DNA of 64,000 bases, taken from NCBI RefSeq assembly GCF_000732615.1, contig NZ_JPGL01000007.1, positions 1 to 64,000 on the forward strand. Reading direction: 5' to 3'. Origin of the DNA: Burkholderia paludis (GTDB taxonomy: Bacteria; Pseudomonadota; Gammaproteobacteria; Burkholderiales; Burkholderiaceae). This document shows, one piece after another, positions 53,647-62,778 of this stretch. Within the stretch, counting starts at the first letter, position 1, and each line of letters opens with the position of its first letter. The notes under the pieces were generated by a model. It ran no database searches. It saw only the letters and a list, made by a program, of their open reading frames with translations, and was not told the DNA's origin. The translations under genes were made by a program, and so were the position numbers.

Positions 53647-54003
53647 GGCGGTGTCTCCTGGCTTGGCGCATCGTGGAATCGTGGCGGCGCCGCGTCCGAT
53701 GCTGCATTGAAGTCGATGGGTGAACGGAGAATAGGGCCCGCGCCGCACGGCGGCAATCGGCCACCCGGACAACGTGCGCGATTATCGTTCAAGACCGTGC
53801 GATTATCGAACGCTTTCCGGGTTTGCACTAGGCGGCGCGATGATATCCCGTTCGGCCGGGGTGTGCCGCCGTGAACGATCTGGTTAAAATCTGCAGCATC
53901 GAATACTCGCCCGTCCGGCGGGGATGCCCGGCCGCCGCCCCGGCCGCGCATGCCGCACGCGACAGGCCCGATCCCCATCGACCGCATGCCCCCGGAGACT
54001 GGA
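53647..54003. other. divergent region between MHS transporter and HPPD-like gene
   Basis: No gene. Holds the duplicated CGATTATCG motif (separate entry) and must contain promoters for both flanking genes. CGGAGACTGG precedes the 54004 ATG. Confidence 0.5.
53776..53811. promoter_or_regulatory. duplicated IclR/PcaR-type operator
   Basis: GCGCGATTATCGTTC (53776-53790) and GTGCGATTATCGAAC (53797-53811) are 21 bp apart, two helical turns. The reverse complement of the second copy, GTTCGATAATCGCAC, equals the PcaR site as I recall it from Pseudomonas. The IclR-type regulator at 49275 carries the same core before its own gene. Confidence 0.65.
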
Positions 54004-55131
54004 ATGCCCGGCAATTCCCACACGCTGTCCGGCGATACGCCGCCCGTCACCGATCCGGCCGCCAATCCGCTCGGGATGGCCGGCCTCGAATTCGTCGAAT
54101 TCGCGGCGCCCGTGCCGGATGCGCTTGCCCGGCGCTTCGGGCAGCTCGGGTTCAAGGCGATCGCGCGGCATGTCAGCAAGAACGTCACGCTGTACCGGCA
54201 AGGGCAGATGCATTTCCTGATCAACGCCGAGCCCGAGTCGTTCGCCGCGCGCTATGCGGAGGAGTACGGGATGGGCGTTTGCGCGATCGGGTTGCGCGTG
54301 GCCAGCGCCCGGCGCGCGTTCGAGCGGGCGATCGCGCTTGGCGCGTGGGCGTTCGAGGGCGAGCGGGTCGGTGTCGGCGAGCTGAAGATCCCGGCGATCC
54401 AGGGCATCGGCGATTCGCACCTCTATTTCGTCGACCGCTGGCGCGGGCGCGACGGCCAGCGCGGCGGCGTCGGCGACATCTCGATCTTCGACATCGATTT
54501 CCGGCCGATCGACATCGCGACCGCGCATACCGATCTCGACTGCGCGGGCGTCGGCCTGCAGCAGGTCGATCATTTCACGCAGACCGTCGGCGCGGGGCGC
54601 ATGCGGGAGTGGCTGGATTTCTACCACGACCTGTTGCATTTTCGCGAGATCCACGAAATCGACGCGCACTGGCATGTGTCGGAGGAGTCGCGCGTGATGG
54701 TGTCGCCGTGCGGCGCGGTGCGGATTCCGGTCTACGAGGAAGGCACGCGGCGCACGGAGCTGATGCACGCGTATCTGCCCGACCATCCGGGCGAGGGCGT
54801 GCAGCACGTCGCGCTGGCCACCGACGACATCCTTGCCAGCGTCGACGCGCTGCGTGCGAACGGCGTCGAGTTCGTCGAGCCGCCCGCCCGCTACTACGAC
54901 GACGTCGATGCGCGGTTGCCGGGGCACGGCGTCGATCTCGACGCGCTGCGCCGCCGCGCGGTGCTGGTCGACGGCGAGATCGGCCGCGACGGCGTGCCGC
55001 GCCTGTTCTTCCAGACCTTCGTCAAGCGCCGGCCAGGCGAGATATTCTTCGAGATCGTGCAGCGCAAGGGGCACCACGGGTTCGGGGAAGGGAATCTCGC
55101 GGCGCTTGCCCGCGCCCGCGACGCGGGCTGA
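54004..55131 (+). CDS. 4-hydroxyphenylpyruvate dioxygenase-like protein
   Basis: 375-residue two-domain vicinal-oxygen-chelate protein. The Fe(II) ligands are in place: H190 (QQVDHFTQTV), H268 (GVQHVALATDD) and E350 (IFFEIVQRKG). N-terminal LEFVEFAAP and SKNVTLYRQG follow HPPD closely. It should convert 4-hydroxyphenylpyruvate to homogentisate in tyrosine breakdown; a related hydroxymandelate synthase role cannot be excluded. Divergent from an MHS transporter and preceded by IclR-type operators. ATG 54004 chosen for its ribosome-binding site. Confidence 0.85.
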   Translation: MPGNSHTLSGDTPPVTDPAANPLGMAGLEFVEFAAPVPDALARRFGQLGFKAIARHVSKNVTLYRQGQMHFLINAEPESFAARYAEEYGMGVCAIGLRVASARRAFERAIALGAWAFEGERVGVGELKIPAIQGIGDSHLYFVDRWRGRDGQRGGVGDISIFDIDFRPIDIATAHTDLDCAGVGLQQVDHFTQTVGAGRMREWLDFYHDLLHFREIHEIDAHWHVSEESRVMVSPCGAVRIPVYEEGTRRTELMHAYLPDHPGEGVQHVALATDDILASVDALRANGVEFVEPPARYYDDVDARLPGHGVDLDALRRRAVLVDGEIGRDGVPRLFFQTFVKRRPGEIFFEIVQRKGHHGFGEGNLAALARARDAG

Positions 55132-55346
55132 ACGGGCACGGCGGCCGAGGCGCGCGGCCCGGACGGTTCATGCGCGCACGCGCGGCCGGCACGCGGTTCG
55201 GCGCGTGCACAGGGGCGTCCGGCTCGCACGGAGCGCATGCGGTGCCGCCCGGCGTGCATCGGTCAAACTGTTTGAAGGAACATGTCGATGAACGGCGTCG
55301 TGCCGAAGCGGCAGGCCGCCCACCACGCGTCCATCAGGAGAACCGC

Positions 55347-56564
55347 ATGGCCAGCCAGTCGCCGCCGAAGCACAAACGTCTTCCGAAACCCGCCGAGCGC
55401 CAGGCGATCCTGACCGGGGAGCGCCGCCGGAAGATGGCGCGCTCGCCGCACGCGTACGTGCGCGGCAACACGGCGCGCTTCTACGAATGGCTCGTCGAAA
55501 CCAACGGCAGCGCGCTGCCGCACGGGCCGTCGATCTGGATCTGCGGCGATTGTCATACCGGCAATCTCGGCCCGGTCGCGAACAGCGAAGGGAAGGTCGA
55601 CGTGCAGATCCGCGATCTCGACCAGACGGTCGTCGGCAATCCCGTTCACGACCTGATCCGCCTCGGGCTTTCGCTCGCGACGGCCGCGCGCGGGTCCGCG
55701 CTGGCGGGCCTGACGATCGTGCACATGATGGAGTCGATGACGGCCGGCTACGCGTCCGCTTTTGGCAGCCGCAAGGCAAAGCGGCCCGAGCGCCCCGATC
55801 CGGTCCACGTCGTGATGAAGCGCGCCGTGCGCCGTTCGTGGCGGCAGCTTGCCGCCGAACGCATCGACGGGCCGGCACCGACGATCCCGCTCGGCCGCCG
55901 CTTCTGGCCGCTGAGTGCGCCGGAATCGCGCGCGATCGGCGCGCTGTTCGGCGACGAGGCGATCGCGGCGCTCGCCACCGGCCTCAAGGGCCGCAACGAC
56001 GCGGGCAAGGTCGACGTGCTCGACGCGGCGTACTGGGTGAAAGGCTGTAGCTCGCTCGGCCGGCTGCGGTACGCGGTGCTGCTCGACATCGACGGCGAGG
56101 TGAGCGACGGCGACGACCTGTGCCTGATGGACATCAAGGAAGGCGTGACGGCCGCCGCGCCGCGCGATGAAACGGCCGCGATGCCGCGCGACAACGCGGA
56201 GCGGGTCGTGGAAGGGGCGCGGCACCTGTCGCCGGCCCTCGGCGAGCGGATGCGCGCCGCGCGCCTGCTCGATCGCGCGGTCGTGATCCGCGAACTGCTG
56301 CCGCAGGATCTGAAGCTCGACATCGATCGGCTCGCCGAGGGCGACGCATGCGACGTCGCCCGCTATCTCGGCATGGTGGTCGGCGTCGCTCACGCACGGC
56401 AGATGGACAAGCCGACGCGCGAGGCATGGCGTGCAGAACTCGGGCGCAACCGCGCGAAGACGATCGATGCGCCGATGTGGCTGTGGAACAGCATCGTGCA
56501 GCTCGTGAGCAGCCACGAAGCGGGGTACCTGGAGCATTGCCGGCGCTTTGCCGCCGGCGAGTAG
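55347..56564 (+). CDS. DUF2252 family protein
   Basis: 405-residue protein of the DUF2252 family, distantly kinase-like. R-S-P-H-A-Y-V-R-G-N near the N-terminus, ICGDCHTGNLGPV (~67-79) and VQIRDLDQTVVGNPVHDLIRLGLSL resemble the catalytic and metal loops of aminoglycoside-phosphotransferase-fold enzymes. Function unproved. CAGGAG before ATG 55347. Not clearly tied to neighbours; it converges with hipA. Confidence 0.8.
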   Translation: MASQSPPKHKRLPKPAERQAILTGERRRKMARSPHAYVRGNTARFYEWLVETNGSALPHGPSIWICGDCHTGNLGPVANSEGKVDVQIRDLDQTVVGNPVHDLIRLGLSLATAARGSALAGLTIVHMMESMTAGYASAFGSRKAKRPERPDPVHVVMKRAVRRSWRQLAAERIDGPAPTIPLGRRFWPLSAPESRAIGALFGDEAIAALATGLKGRNDAGKVDVLDAAYWVKGCSSLGRLRYAVLLDIDGEVSDGDDLCLMDIKEGVTAAAPRDETAAMPRDNAERVVEGARHLSPALGERMRAARLLDRAVVIRELLPQDLKLDIDRLAEGDACDVARYLGMVVGVAHARQMDKPTREAWRAELGRNRAKTIDAPMWLWNSIVQLVSSHEAGYLEHCRRFAAGE

Positions 56565-56589
56565 CGGGGCGCCGCGAGCGGCGTCGGCG

Positions 56590-57924
56590 CTACCCGGCGG
56601 CGCCCAGCTTGCGGCTCTGGCGGCGCATGCCGTCGAAGATCGCGTCCGCGACGTCCGCCGGAAAATCAGCCGGGATCTGCGCGGCGGCTGCCGCGATCGC
56701 GGCCTCCGTGCGCGCGGCGACGGCCGCCATCGCGGCGCGTACGTCGTCTTCGGTCAGGCCGACGCGCTGGCCCTGCGCGATCCAGTGGCGCGGCTGGATC
56801 TCGCCGATCACGTAGTGGCGGTTCTTCCCGCACACGGCCATCGCGAGCCGCGCGCGGCGCGGCGGCAACTGGTTGCGGCGCGTGCCGATGATCGGATGCG
56901 CGGACAGCACGTCGTACAGCGGCGTGCTGCGATACGTGTTGCCGGGCAGGTGCGCGATGCTGAAGTTCTTCGCGTGGCCGTCGATCGCCGCCAGCACCCA
57001 GAACACGAGCTGCGCGACGAAGAAATTCGTCCGGTCGTGCGCGGCGCCGGCCGAATTCGCGAGGATGCCCATGATCGCTTCGATGCCCGGGCCGCCGTCG
57101 GACTCGTATTTCGCGCCCGACGGCGTGCCGGTCGCCTGGCACATGTCCTCCTGCGGCAACCTCAGGATCCACGAGCCGTCGCGCGACGGACGGCGGTCGA
57201 AGCGCTCGACGATCAGCGCCTTCTGGTCGTCGAACATGCCGATCTCGTACGGCGCGACCGGCAGGCCGTATTCGGCGACGAGCTTCGAGCACAGCCATTC
57301 GTTCTCGACGGACGTCCGCATGTCGGCCTGCATGTTCCCGACACGCCCGAGCGGCAGCTTGAAGATGTGCGTCGTCGGCGTGCTGCCCGACGGCCGCAGC
57401 CAGCGCTTTCCGTGGCGCAGCAACGCGGTCTTTTCCTGCGCGCCGGCGATCGACAGGCGCAGGTCGCCGTCCGGCCCGGCGTCGCCGGGCAGCGGCGCGG
57501 CGGTCGCGTGGCGCAGCACGTCGGCAACGGCTGCGTCGTCGAGCGTCACGCCGTCGATCGCCTCGAGATCGACGGGCGTTTCGCCGGGCGGCAGCATCTG
57601 GATCGCGCCGACGCAATCGCGGCCGATCGACGCGAGCAGTTCGAACGGCGCCGTCGAGCCGAGCCGGTAGCGCTGCGCGATACGGCGGCGGATCGGCTCG
57701 CTGTCGGGCAGCAGGTTGTCGAAGTAATCGGCGACGATCGCGCCCTGGTGCGGCTGGTTGCCGGGCGTGAAGGGCAGCGACAGCGACAGCGGCCGCCCCT
57801 GCGGATCGTCGAGCCAGCCCGGCAGGTAGACGAGACGCTCGACGCCGCGCCGGACTTCCCAGCAGCCGACCGGAATGCCGTTCATCCACAGGTCGAGCCG
57901 GTCGTGGCGGGCACGCGCGGCCAT
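56590..57924 (-). CDS. hipA: HipA-family serine/threonine kinase toxin
   Basis: 444-residue HipA kinase. The glycine-rich loop SIAGAQEKTALL holds S158, the equivalent of the E. coli autophosphorylation serine; K189 in HIFKLP is the ATP lysine, and the catalytic AAIDGHAKNF gives D315, H317 and N320. HipA phosphorylates targets such as glutamyl-tRNA synthetase, stalling growth and promoting persistence. It starts 2 bp after the antitoxin stop, so the order hipB-hipA matches the classic operon. Length equals E. coli HipA, and no inactivating change is visible. Confidence 0.9.
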   Translation of the reverse strand: MAARARHDRLDLWMNGIPVGCWEVRRGVERLVYLPGWLDDPQGRPLSLSLPFTPGNQPHQGAIVADYFDNLLPDSEPIRRRIAQRYRLGSTAPFELLASIGRDCVGAIQMLPPGETPVDLEAIDGVTLDDAAVADVLRHATAAPLPGDAGPDGDLRLSIAGAQEKTALLRHGKRWLRPSGSTPTTHIFKLPLGRVGNMQADMRTSVENEWLCSKLVAEYGLPVAPYEIGMFDDQKALIVERFDRRPSRDGSWILRLPQEDMCQATGTPSGAKYESDGGPGIEAIMGILANSAGAAHDRTNFFVAQLVFWVLAAIDGHAKNFSIAHLPGNTYRSTPLYDVLSAHPIIGTRRNQLPPRRARLAMAVCGKNRHYVIGEIQPRHWIAQGQRVGLTEDDVRAAMAAVAARTEAAIAAAAAQIPADFPADVADAIFDGMRRQSRKLGAAG

Positions 57925-57926
57925 CG

Positions 57927-58355
57927 TCACCAGTCCTCCCGTTTCGACACCCGCGGCTTGCCCGGGGTGGCTGCTGCCGGCTGCTTGCGCGCGGCGCCGG
58001 CCGGGTTTCCGGCCGGGATTTTCGCGGCCGTCGCGGCGCGCGCCGGATCGGGTGCGCGTTTGCGCGCGGCCGGCTTGCGAACCGCCGGCGCGGCATCGGG
58101 TGTCGGTTCGGGTTCGGCCGATGGCGCGGACGCGTCCTGCGTGCCGAGGGCGAGCGTCATGCGGACCCCCAGCGTGTTCAGCACCTTGAAAAGCCGTTCG
58201 ATGCTGACCGCCGACGGGTTGGCCTCGAGCTGCGCGTAGGATTGCTGCGTGACGCCCAGGCGGGCGGCCAGTTGCGCCTGGGTGAGCCCCGCCGATTTCC
58301 GGAAGCCGATGAGGATCGGGCGCAACTGGGTCAAGGTCTGGACAGGAAAGGCCAT
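57927..58355 (-). CDS. hipB: HipB-family antitoxin with long basic tail
   Basis: 142-residue Xre-type repressor. The helix-turn-helix AGLTQAQLAARLGVTQQSYAQLEANP spans ~20-46, followed by a beta-forming SIERLFKVLNTLGVRMTLAL that resembles HipB dimerisation. Residues ~75-140 form an Ala/Pro/Lys/Arg-rich tail not found in short HipB (88 residues in E. coli), perhaps for extra DNA contact or proteolysis control. ATG 58355. It represses its operon together with HipA, probably at the three operators just upstream. Confidence 0.88.
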   Translation of the reverse strand: MAFPVQTLTQLRPILIGFRKSAGLTQAQLAARLGVTQQSYAQLEANPSAVSIERLFKVLNTLGVRMTLALGTQDASAPSAEPEPTPDAAPAVRKPAARKRAPDPARAATAAKIPAGNPAGAARKQPAAATPGKPRVSKREDW

Positions 58356-58386
58356 CGGGCGCTCCGCTGGATGACAGGCGATCGCT

Positions 58387-58457
58387 TGTATTCGAAAAAT
58401 ACAGTCTATGGCATGTATCGTCAAAATACAAACCTGGGACTGTATTCAACAAAAACA
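58387..58457. promoter_or_regulatory. three hipBA operators spaced exactly 27 bp
   Basis: TGTATT-CGAAA-AATACA (58387-58403), TGTATC-GTCAA-AATACA (58414-58430) and TGTATT-CAACA-AAAACA (58441-58457) are 17-bp near-palindromes starting exactly 27 bp apart. They lie directly before hipB and also just ahead of the LuxR-type gene on the other side. Confidence 0.75.
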
Positions 58458-58484
58458 AACGATAGCCTGTTGTTCGGCGAGCTG

Positions 58485-59592
58485 ATGGCGCGCATTTATC
58501 AGGGGCCGCTGGAGACGCCGCCGTGGGCCGGCGCGCTCGAACGGGTCCGTCGCTGGCTGCAGGCGAACTACGTGACGCTGATCCTGCGTGCGGCCGCGAG
58601 CGACCGCCGCGCGCCGCTGTCCGTGCACGCATCGGAATTCGGCCCGGTCGTGCCGGGCGACGGCGAGGCGTCGTACAACAACTATTACTATTCGCTCGAC
58701 CCGTTCGTCGGCCTGCCGGCCGACCGCGTGGTGACGGTCGACGACGTGTTCGGCGACACGGGCTGGCTGTCGAGCGAGCTGTACAAGCAGTTCCTGAAGC
58801 CGCAGGACGTGCGCTACATCCTAAGCGCGGACCTGCGTGCGCCGTCGGGCGTCGAATGCCGGTTCCGCGTGTGCCGCAACCACGCGTCGAAGCAGTTCTC
58901 CGCGCGCGACAAGGCGATCTGCGCGCTGCTGCTGCCGCACCTGAAGCGCGCGGTCGAACTGCATTCGCGGCTCGACACGGCCGAGGTCGAGCGCTCGATC
59001 TATGCGAACGCGATCAACCGGATGCAGATCGGCACGATCACGCTCGACGAGAACGGCACGATCATCGACCTGAACAGCGTGGCCGACGAGATCCTGAAGC
59101 AGAACAACGGTCTGACGATTGCGCGGCACGATCGAGGCGACCGACGCACTGGAGAACCGCACGCTGAAGCGGCTGATCCGCCACGCAGTGATGGGGCACC
59201 ACGGCACGGCCGCCGCGACGGTCGAGGCGATGCCGATCACGCGCGGCTTCGACAAGCCGCGCCTCGGGCTGCTGGTGCGCACGGTGCTGTTGTCCGACTG
59301 GTCGGAGGACAACAAGCGGCGGCCGGCCGTCACGCTGTTCCTGCTCGATCCCGACCGCAAGCCGCAGGGTGCGCAGGAGATCATCCGCAAGCTGTTCGAC
59401 CTCACGCCGGCCGAGACGTCGCTCGCGCTGTTGCTGACGAACGGGCTGACGCTCGAGGAAGCGGCGGAGGAATCGGGGATCAGCAAGAACACGGCGCGCA
59501 CGCACCTGCGCGCGATCTTCTCGAAGACGGGTGTCACGCGGCAGGCGACGCTCGTGCGGATCCTGCTCGGAAGTGTCGTGCCGCTCGGTTAG
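58485..59592 (+). pseudogene. LuxR-family regulator broken by a frameshift
   Basis: The first part (to about 59123) carries an N-terminal sensing region and a PAS-like INRMQIGTITLDENGTIIDLN segment. The frame then shifts, and the second part (to 59592) carries GTIEATDALENRTLKRL and a LuxR-type helix-turn-helix (LTPAETSLALLLTNGLTLEEAAEESGISKNTARTHL). Loss of one CG from a CGCG run near 59121-59127 restores a continuous protein, so it is either a recent inactivation or a sequence error. Start uncertain: ATG 58485 or ATG 58413, which would overlap the hip operators. Confidence 0.7.
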
Positions 59593-59655
59593 GCGTCAGG
59601 CTGCCGTCGCAAGCGCCGCGCCGGACCCGGCCGCATGCACGTGACGATACGGCGT

Positions 59656-60321
59656 TCACAACCCGCGCGTCGACCGGCCCGCCCAGGCCGCCAGCGCCGG
59701 CCATTGCGCGCAGCCGCGCCGGATGAAGCCGGCGCCGGTCCGGATCACGAGTGCGCCGATCGCGAGGGCGGCCAGATCGTCGAGACGGCCGAGGCCGACC
59801 CATGCCGCGCTCATCGCGAGCGCCGCCAGCAGCGACGACAGCGCATCGGTCCGAACGTGCCAGGCGCTCGCCTCCAGCAGCGTGGAGCCCGTCTCGCGCG
59901 CCTTGCGCAGCATCCATTGCGACAGCACGGCCTTGCCGGCGAGCGTGACGGCGACCAGCGCGAGCGTCACCGTGCCCGGCTGTACGACGGGAGGCGCCGC
60001 GAACCGGCTGGCGGCGTGCCAGATCATTTGCGCGCCGGTGGCGGCGAGCAGCGCGCCGAGGCCCGCGAGCGCGAGCGGTTCGTAGGTCGGGCGCCGCTCC
60101 GGCGGCAGGCGGGCGTCGAGCCGGCACGCGACGAGGATCAGCACATCGGCCGCGAGGTCGATCGCGGCGTGCGCAACGTCGGCGAGAAGCCCCGACGAAT
60201 GCGCGGACAACGCCGCGGCCGTCTCCGCGACGAGCAGCAACAGGTTGATCGCCAGGCTGGCGGCAAGGGCGCGGGACGTGGCCGCATAGATGTGGGGCGT
60301 GGCGCGCGACGAGCGCTGCAT
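59656..60321 (-). CDS. short cation diffusion facilitator transporter
   Basis: 221-residue CDF-type membrane protein with about five to six helices. The metal site is visible: HSSGLLADVAHAAIDLAADV in helix 2 and HVRTDALSSLLAAL in helix 5. The cytoplasmic C-terminal dimerisation domain (~90 residues) of normal CDF proteins is missing. It probably still exports divalent metal such as zinc, iron or cobalt. It lies 92 bp downstream of the LysR gene on the same strand. Whether the short form is natural or truncated cannot be told here. Confidence 0.8.
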   Translation of the reverse strand: MQRSSRATPHIYAATSRALAASLAINLLLLVAETAAALSAHSSGLLADVAHAAIDLAADVLILVACRLDARLPPERRPTYEPLALAGLGALLAATGAQMIWHAASRFAAPPVVQPGTVTLALVAVTLAGKAVLSQWMLRKARETGSTLLEASAWHVRTDALSSLLAALAMSAAWVGLGRLDDLAALAIGALVIRTGAGFIRRGCAQWPALAAWAGRSTRGL

Positions 60322-60413
60322 GGTGTTTTTGTCTGTCGATAGCGTGGGTCAGACCCGAACGCTACCGGTCAACGGTGGCAGATCGATGACGATGCCACGC
60401 GCGGCGCGGCGGG

Positions 60414-61310
60414 TCAGCGCGGCACGTCCGCCGACGGCAGCAGCGCGGCGAAGCGATCCGCGAGCGTCGGGCGCGACCGCGCGGGCCAGATCGCGCCGAG
60501 TTCGAACAGCGGCAGCGCGCCGCCGTCGCGGACGGCGCTGTAGTCGACGCCTTCGAATGCAAACGTATGGATCGAATGCGGCAGCAGCGACACGCCGCAC
60601 CCGGCGGCCACGCACGAGATCACGGTCAGGGTGCGGTTCACGTCGAGCACGATGTCGACCGGATGCCCGGCCTGCCGGAACGCGCTCAGGATGCCCGCGC
60701 GAATCAGCGGCAACTGGTCGTGCGGAAACCAGACGAGGCCGACGGCGGCGAGATCCTGCAGCGTCACCGTGCCGTCGGGCTGGCGCCGGAACTCCTTCGG
60801 CAGCACGGCGACGAGCGGGTCGCGCCGGATCAGCTTCTCGCGCATCCGGCCGTTGACCGCGACCGGCGTGTGCAGCAGACCGATGTCGATCTCGCCGCGC
60901 TCGAGGGCGATCGCCTGCTCGGCATTGCTCATCTCGCGCATCACGAGCTCGACGTCGGGCGCGCTTTCGCGCAGCGCGCGGATCGCGCGCGGCAGCGTGT
61001 CGAACAGCGCGGCGCTGACGAACCCGATCGTCAGGCGCCCGGCGCGCTGGGCGCCGATCTCGCCGGCCCGGTGCGCCGCCGCGTCGAGCCGCGCGAGGCT
61101 CAGGCGCAGATCGTCGACCATCGCGAGACCGGCCGCCGTCAGCGTCGCCCCGCGCCGCGAACGGTCGAACAGCCGGACCCCGAGTTCCTTCTCCATCCGG
61201 TTCAGCGCCTGGCTGAGCGCCGGCTGCGCAATGCCCAACTCGCTGGCCGCACGCGTGAAGCTGCCGGTATCGACGATCGCGAGGAAGTAGCGGACGTGCC
61301 TGATTTCCAT
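60414..61310 (-). CDS. LysR-family transcriptional regulator
   Basis: 298-residue regulator: N-terminal winged helix (MEIRHVRYFLAIVDTGSFTRAASELGIAQPALSQAL, 1-36) and a periplasmic-binding-type effector domain (~90-290). It is divergent from the MFS transporter and likely activates the transporter-amidohydrolase-lyase operon in response to a substrate. A perfect 14-bp palindrome lies in the divergent region. Confidence 0.9.
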   Translation of the reverse strand: MEIRHVRYFLAIVDTGSFTRAASELGIAQPALSQALNRMEKELGVRLFDRSRRGATLTAAGLAMVDDLRLSLARLDAAAHRAGEIGAQRAGRLTIGFVSAALFDTLPRAIRALRESAPDVELVMREMSNAEQAIALERGEIDIGLLHTPVAVNGRMREKLIRRDPLVAVLPKEFRRQPDGTVTLQDLAAVGLVWFPHDQLPLIRAGILSAFRQAGHPVDIVLDVNRTLTVISCVAAGCGVSLLPHSIHTFAFEGVDYSAVRDGGALPLFELGAIWPARSRPTLADRFAALLPSADVPR

Positions 61311-61322
61311 AAGCTCGCGTTA

Positions 61323-61336
61323 TGAATAATTATTCA
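61323..61336. promoter_or_regulatory. TGAATAATTATTCA palindrome, candidate LysR operator
   Basis: Perfect 14-bp palindrome centred between 61329 and 61330, 13 bp upstream of the LysR start, AT-rich against a GC-rich background. It fits the T-N-A LysR-type binding pattern. Confidence 0.5.
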
Positions 61337-61433
61337 AAACATAGTAGCGAATTATCCCCATGCTTCATAGGATGCACATCGGGCCACAACATCCCGCACC
61401 CGGCGGCGGAACGACGACACGAGGAGACCTGCA

Positions 61434-62714
61434 TTGAACTGGACCCGCGAGCTATCGACGACCGAACGGCGCACGTTGCGCGGCTGCTTTGCCGGCTGGG
61501 CGCTCGACGGCCTCGACACGCAGATGTTCAGCCTCGTGATCCCCGCGCTGCTCGCGACCTGGGGAATCGGCAAGGGGCAGGCCGGGCTGATCGGCGGCGC
61601 GACGCTCGTGTCGGGCGCGCTCGGCGGGCTGCTGGCCGGCGTGATCGCCGACCGCTACGGTCGCGTGCGGGCGCTGCAGATCACCGTGTGCTGGTTTTCG
61701 CTGTTCACCTTCCTCAGCGCGTTCGCGCAAAGCTTCGAACAATTGCTGGTGCTGAAGGCGCTGCAAGGGCTCGGATTCGGCGGCGAATGGACGGCGGGCG
61801 CGGTGCTGCTGGCCGAAACGGTCGGCGCGCGCCATCGCGGCAAGGCAATGGGCGTCGTACAGAGCGCATGGGGCTTCGGCTGGGGCGGCGCCGTGCTGCT
61901 GTACATGCTGGTGTTCGCGTGGCTGCCGGCCGAATGGGCGTGGCGCGTGCTGTTCGCGATCGGCGCGCTGCCCGCGCTGCTTGTGCTGTACATCCGCCGC
62001 GCGATTCCCGAGCCGCCGCGCGCGACGCCGGCAGCGGCGGCGAGCGAAGGCGAAGGGCCGACGGTCGGCATCTTCGACCGCTCCGTGCTGCGCGCGACGG
62101 TGGTCGGCGGGCTGATCGGCGTCGGCGCGCACGGCGGCTATCACGCGATCACGATCTGGCTGCCGACCTACCTGAAGACCGAACGGCACCTGTCGGTGCT
62201 CGGCACCGGCGCGTATCTCGCGGTCGTGATCGTCGCGTTCATCTGCGGCTGCTTCGTCAGCGCGTACCTGCAGGACCGGATCGGCCGCCGCCGCAACGTG
62301 ATGCTGTTCGCCGCGTGCTGCGCGGTGACGGTAAACCTGTACGTGTTCCTGCCGCTGAACGACGTCGCGATGCTGCTGCTCGGCTTTCCGCTCGGCCTGT
62401 TCTCGGCCGGCATCCCGGCGACGCTCGGCACGCTGTTCAACGAGCTTTACCCGCGCAACGTACGCGGCCGCGGGGTCGGCTTCTGCTACAACTTCGGCCG
62501 CATCGTGTCCGCCGGCTTTCCGGTGCTGGTCGGGCGCATGGGCGAGTCGCTGCCGCTCGGCACCGCGCTCGGCATCGACGCCGGCATCGCGTACGGGCTG
62601 GTCGTGATCGCGGTGTGGTTCCTGCCCGAAACGCGCAGCCGCGGGCTGTCCGGCGCGGCGCCGGGCGACGACGCACCGGCCGAACGCCAGCCGCGCGCCG
62701 GGGCGTCGCTGTAG
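61434..62714 (+). CDS. MFS transporter, aromatic/organic acid type
   Basis: 426-residue 12-helix permease of the MFS aromatic acid:H+ symporter-like group (LDGLDTQMFSLVIPALL, ADRYGRVRALQITVCWFS, GFGGEWTAGAVLLAE). It imports a carboxylic or aromatic acid. First gene of an operon with an amidohydrolase (65 bp later) and an isocitrate lyase-family enzyme; a divergent LysR regulator controls them. Start uncertain: TTG or ATG near 61434. Confidence 0.87.
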   Translation: MNWTRELSTTERRTLRGCFAGWALDGLDTQMFSLVIPALLATWGIGKGQAGLIGGATLVSGALGGLLAGVIADRYGRVRALQITVCWFSLFTFLSAFAQSFEQLLVLKALQGLGFGGEWTAGAVLLAETVGARHRGKAMGVVQSAWGFGWGGAVLLYMLVFAWLPAEWAWRVLFAIGALPALLVLYIRRAIPEPPRATPAAAASEGEGPTVGIFDRSVLRATVVGGLIGVGAHGGYHAITIWLPTYLKTERHLSVLGTGAYLAVVIVAFICGCFVSAYLQDRIGRRRNVMLFAACCAVTVNLYVFLPLNDVAMLLLGFPLGLFSAGIPATLGTLFNELYPRNVRGRGVGFCYNFGRIVSAGFPVLVGRMGESLPLGTALGIDAGIAYGLVVIAVWFLPETRSRGLSGAAPGDDAPAERQPRAGASL

Positions 62715-62778
62715 GTTGCGCCGCTTCCCGTCATCGCATCGCCCGGCACCGCGGCCGGGCGCCTCTTGCAGACTCGTC

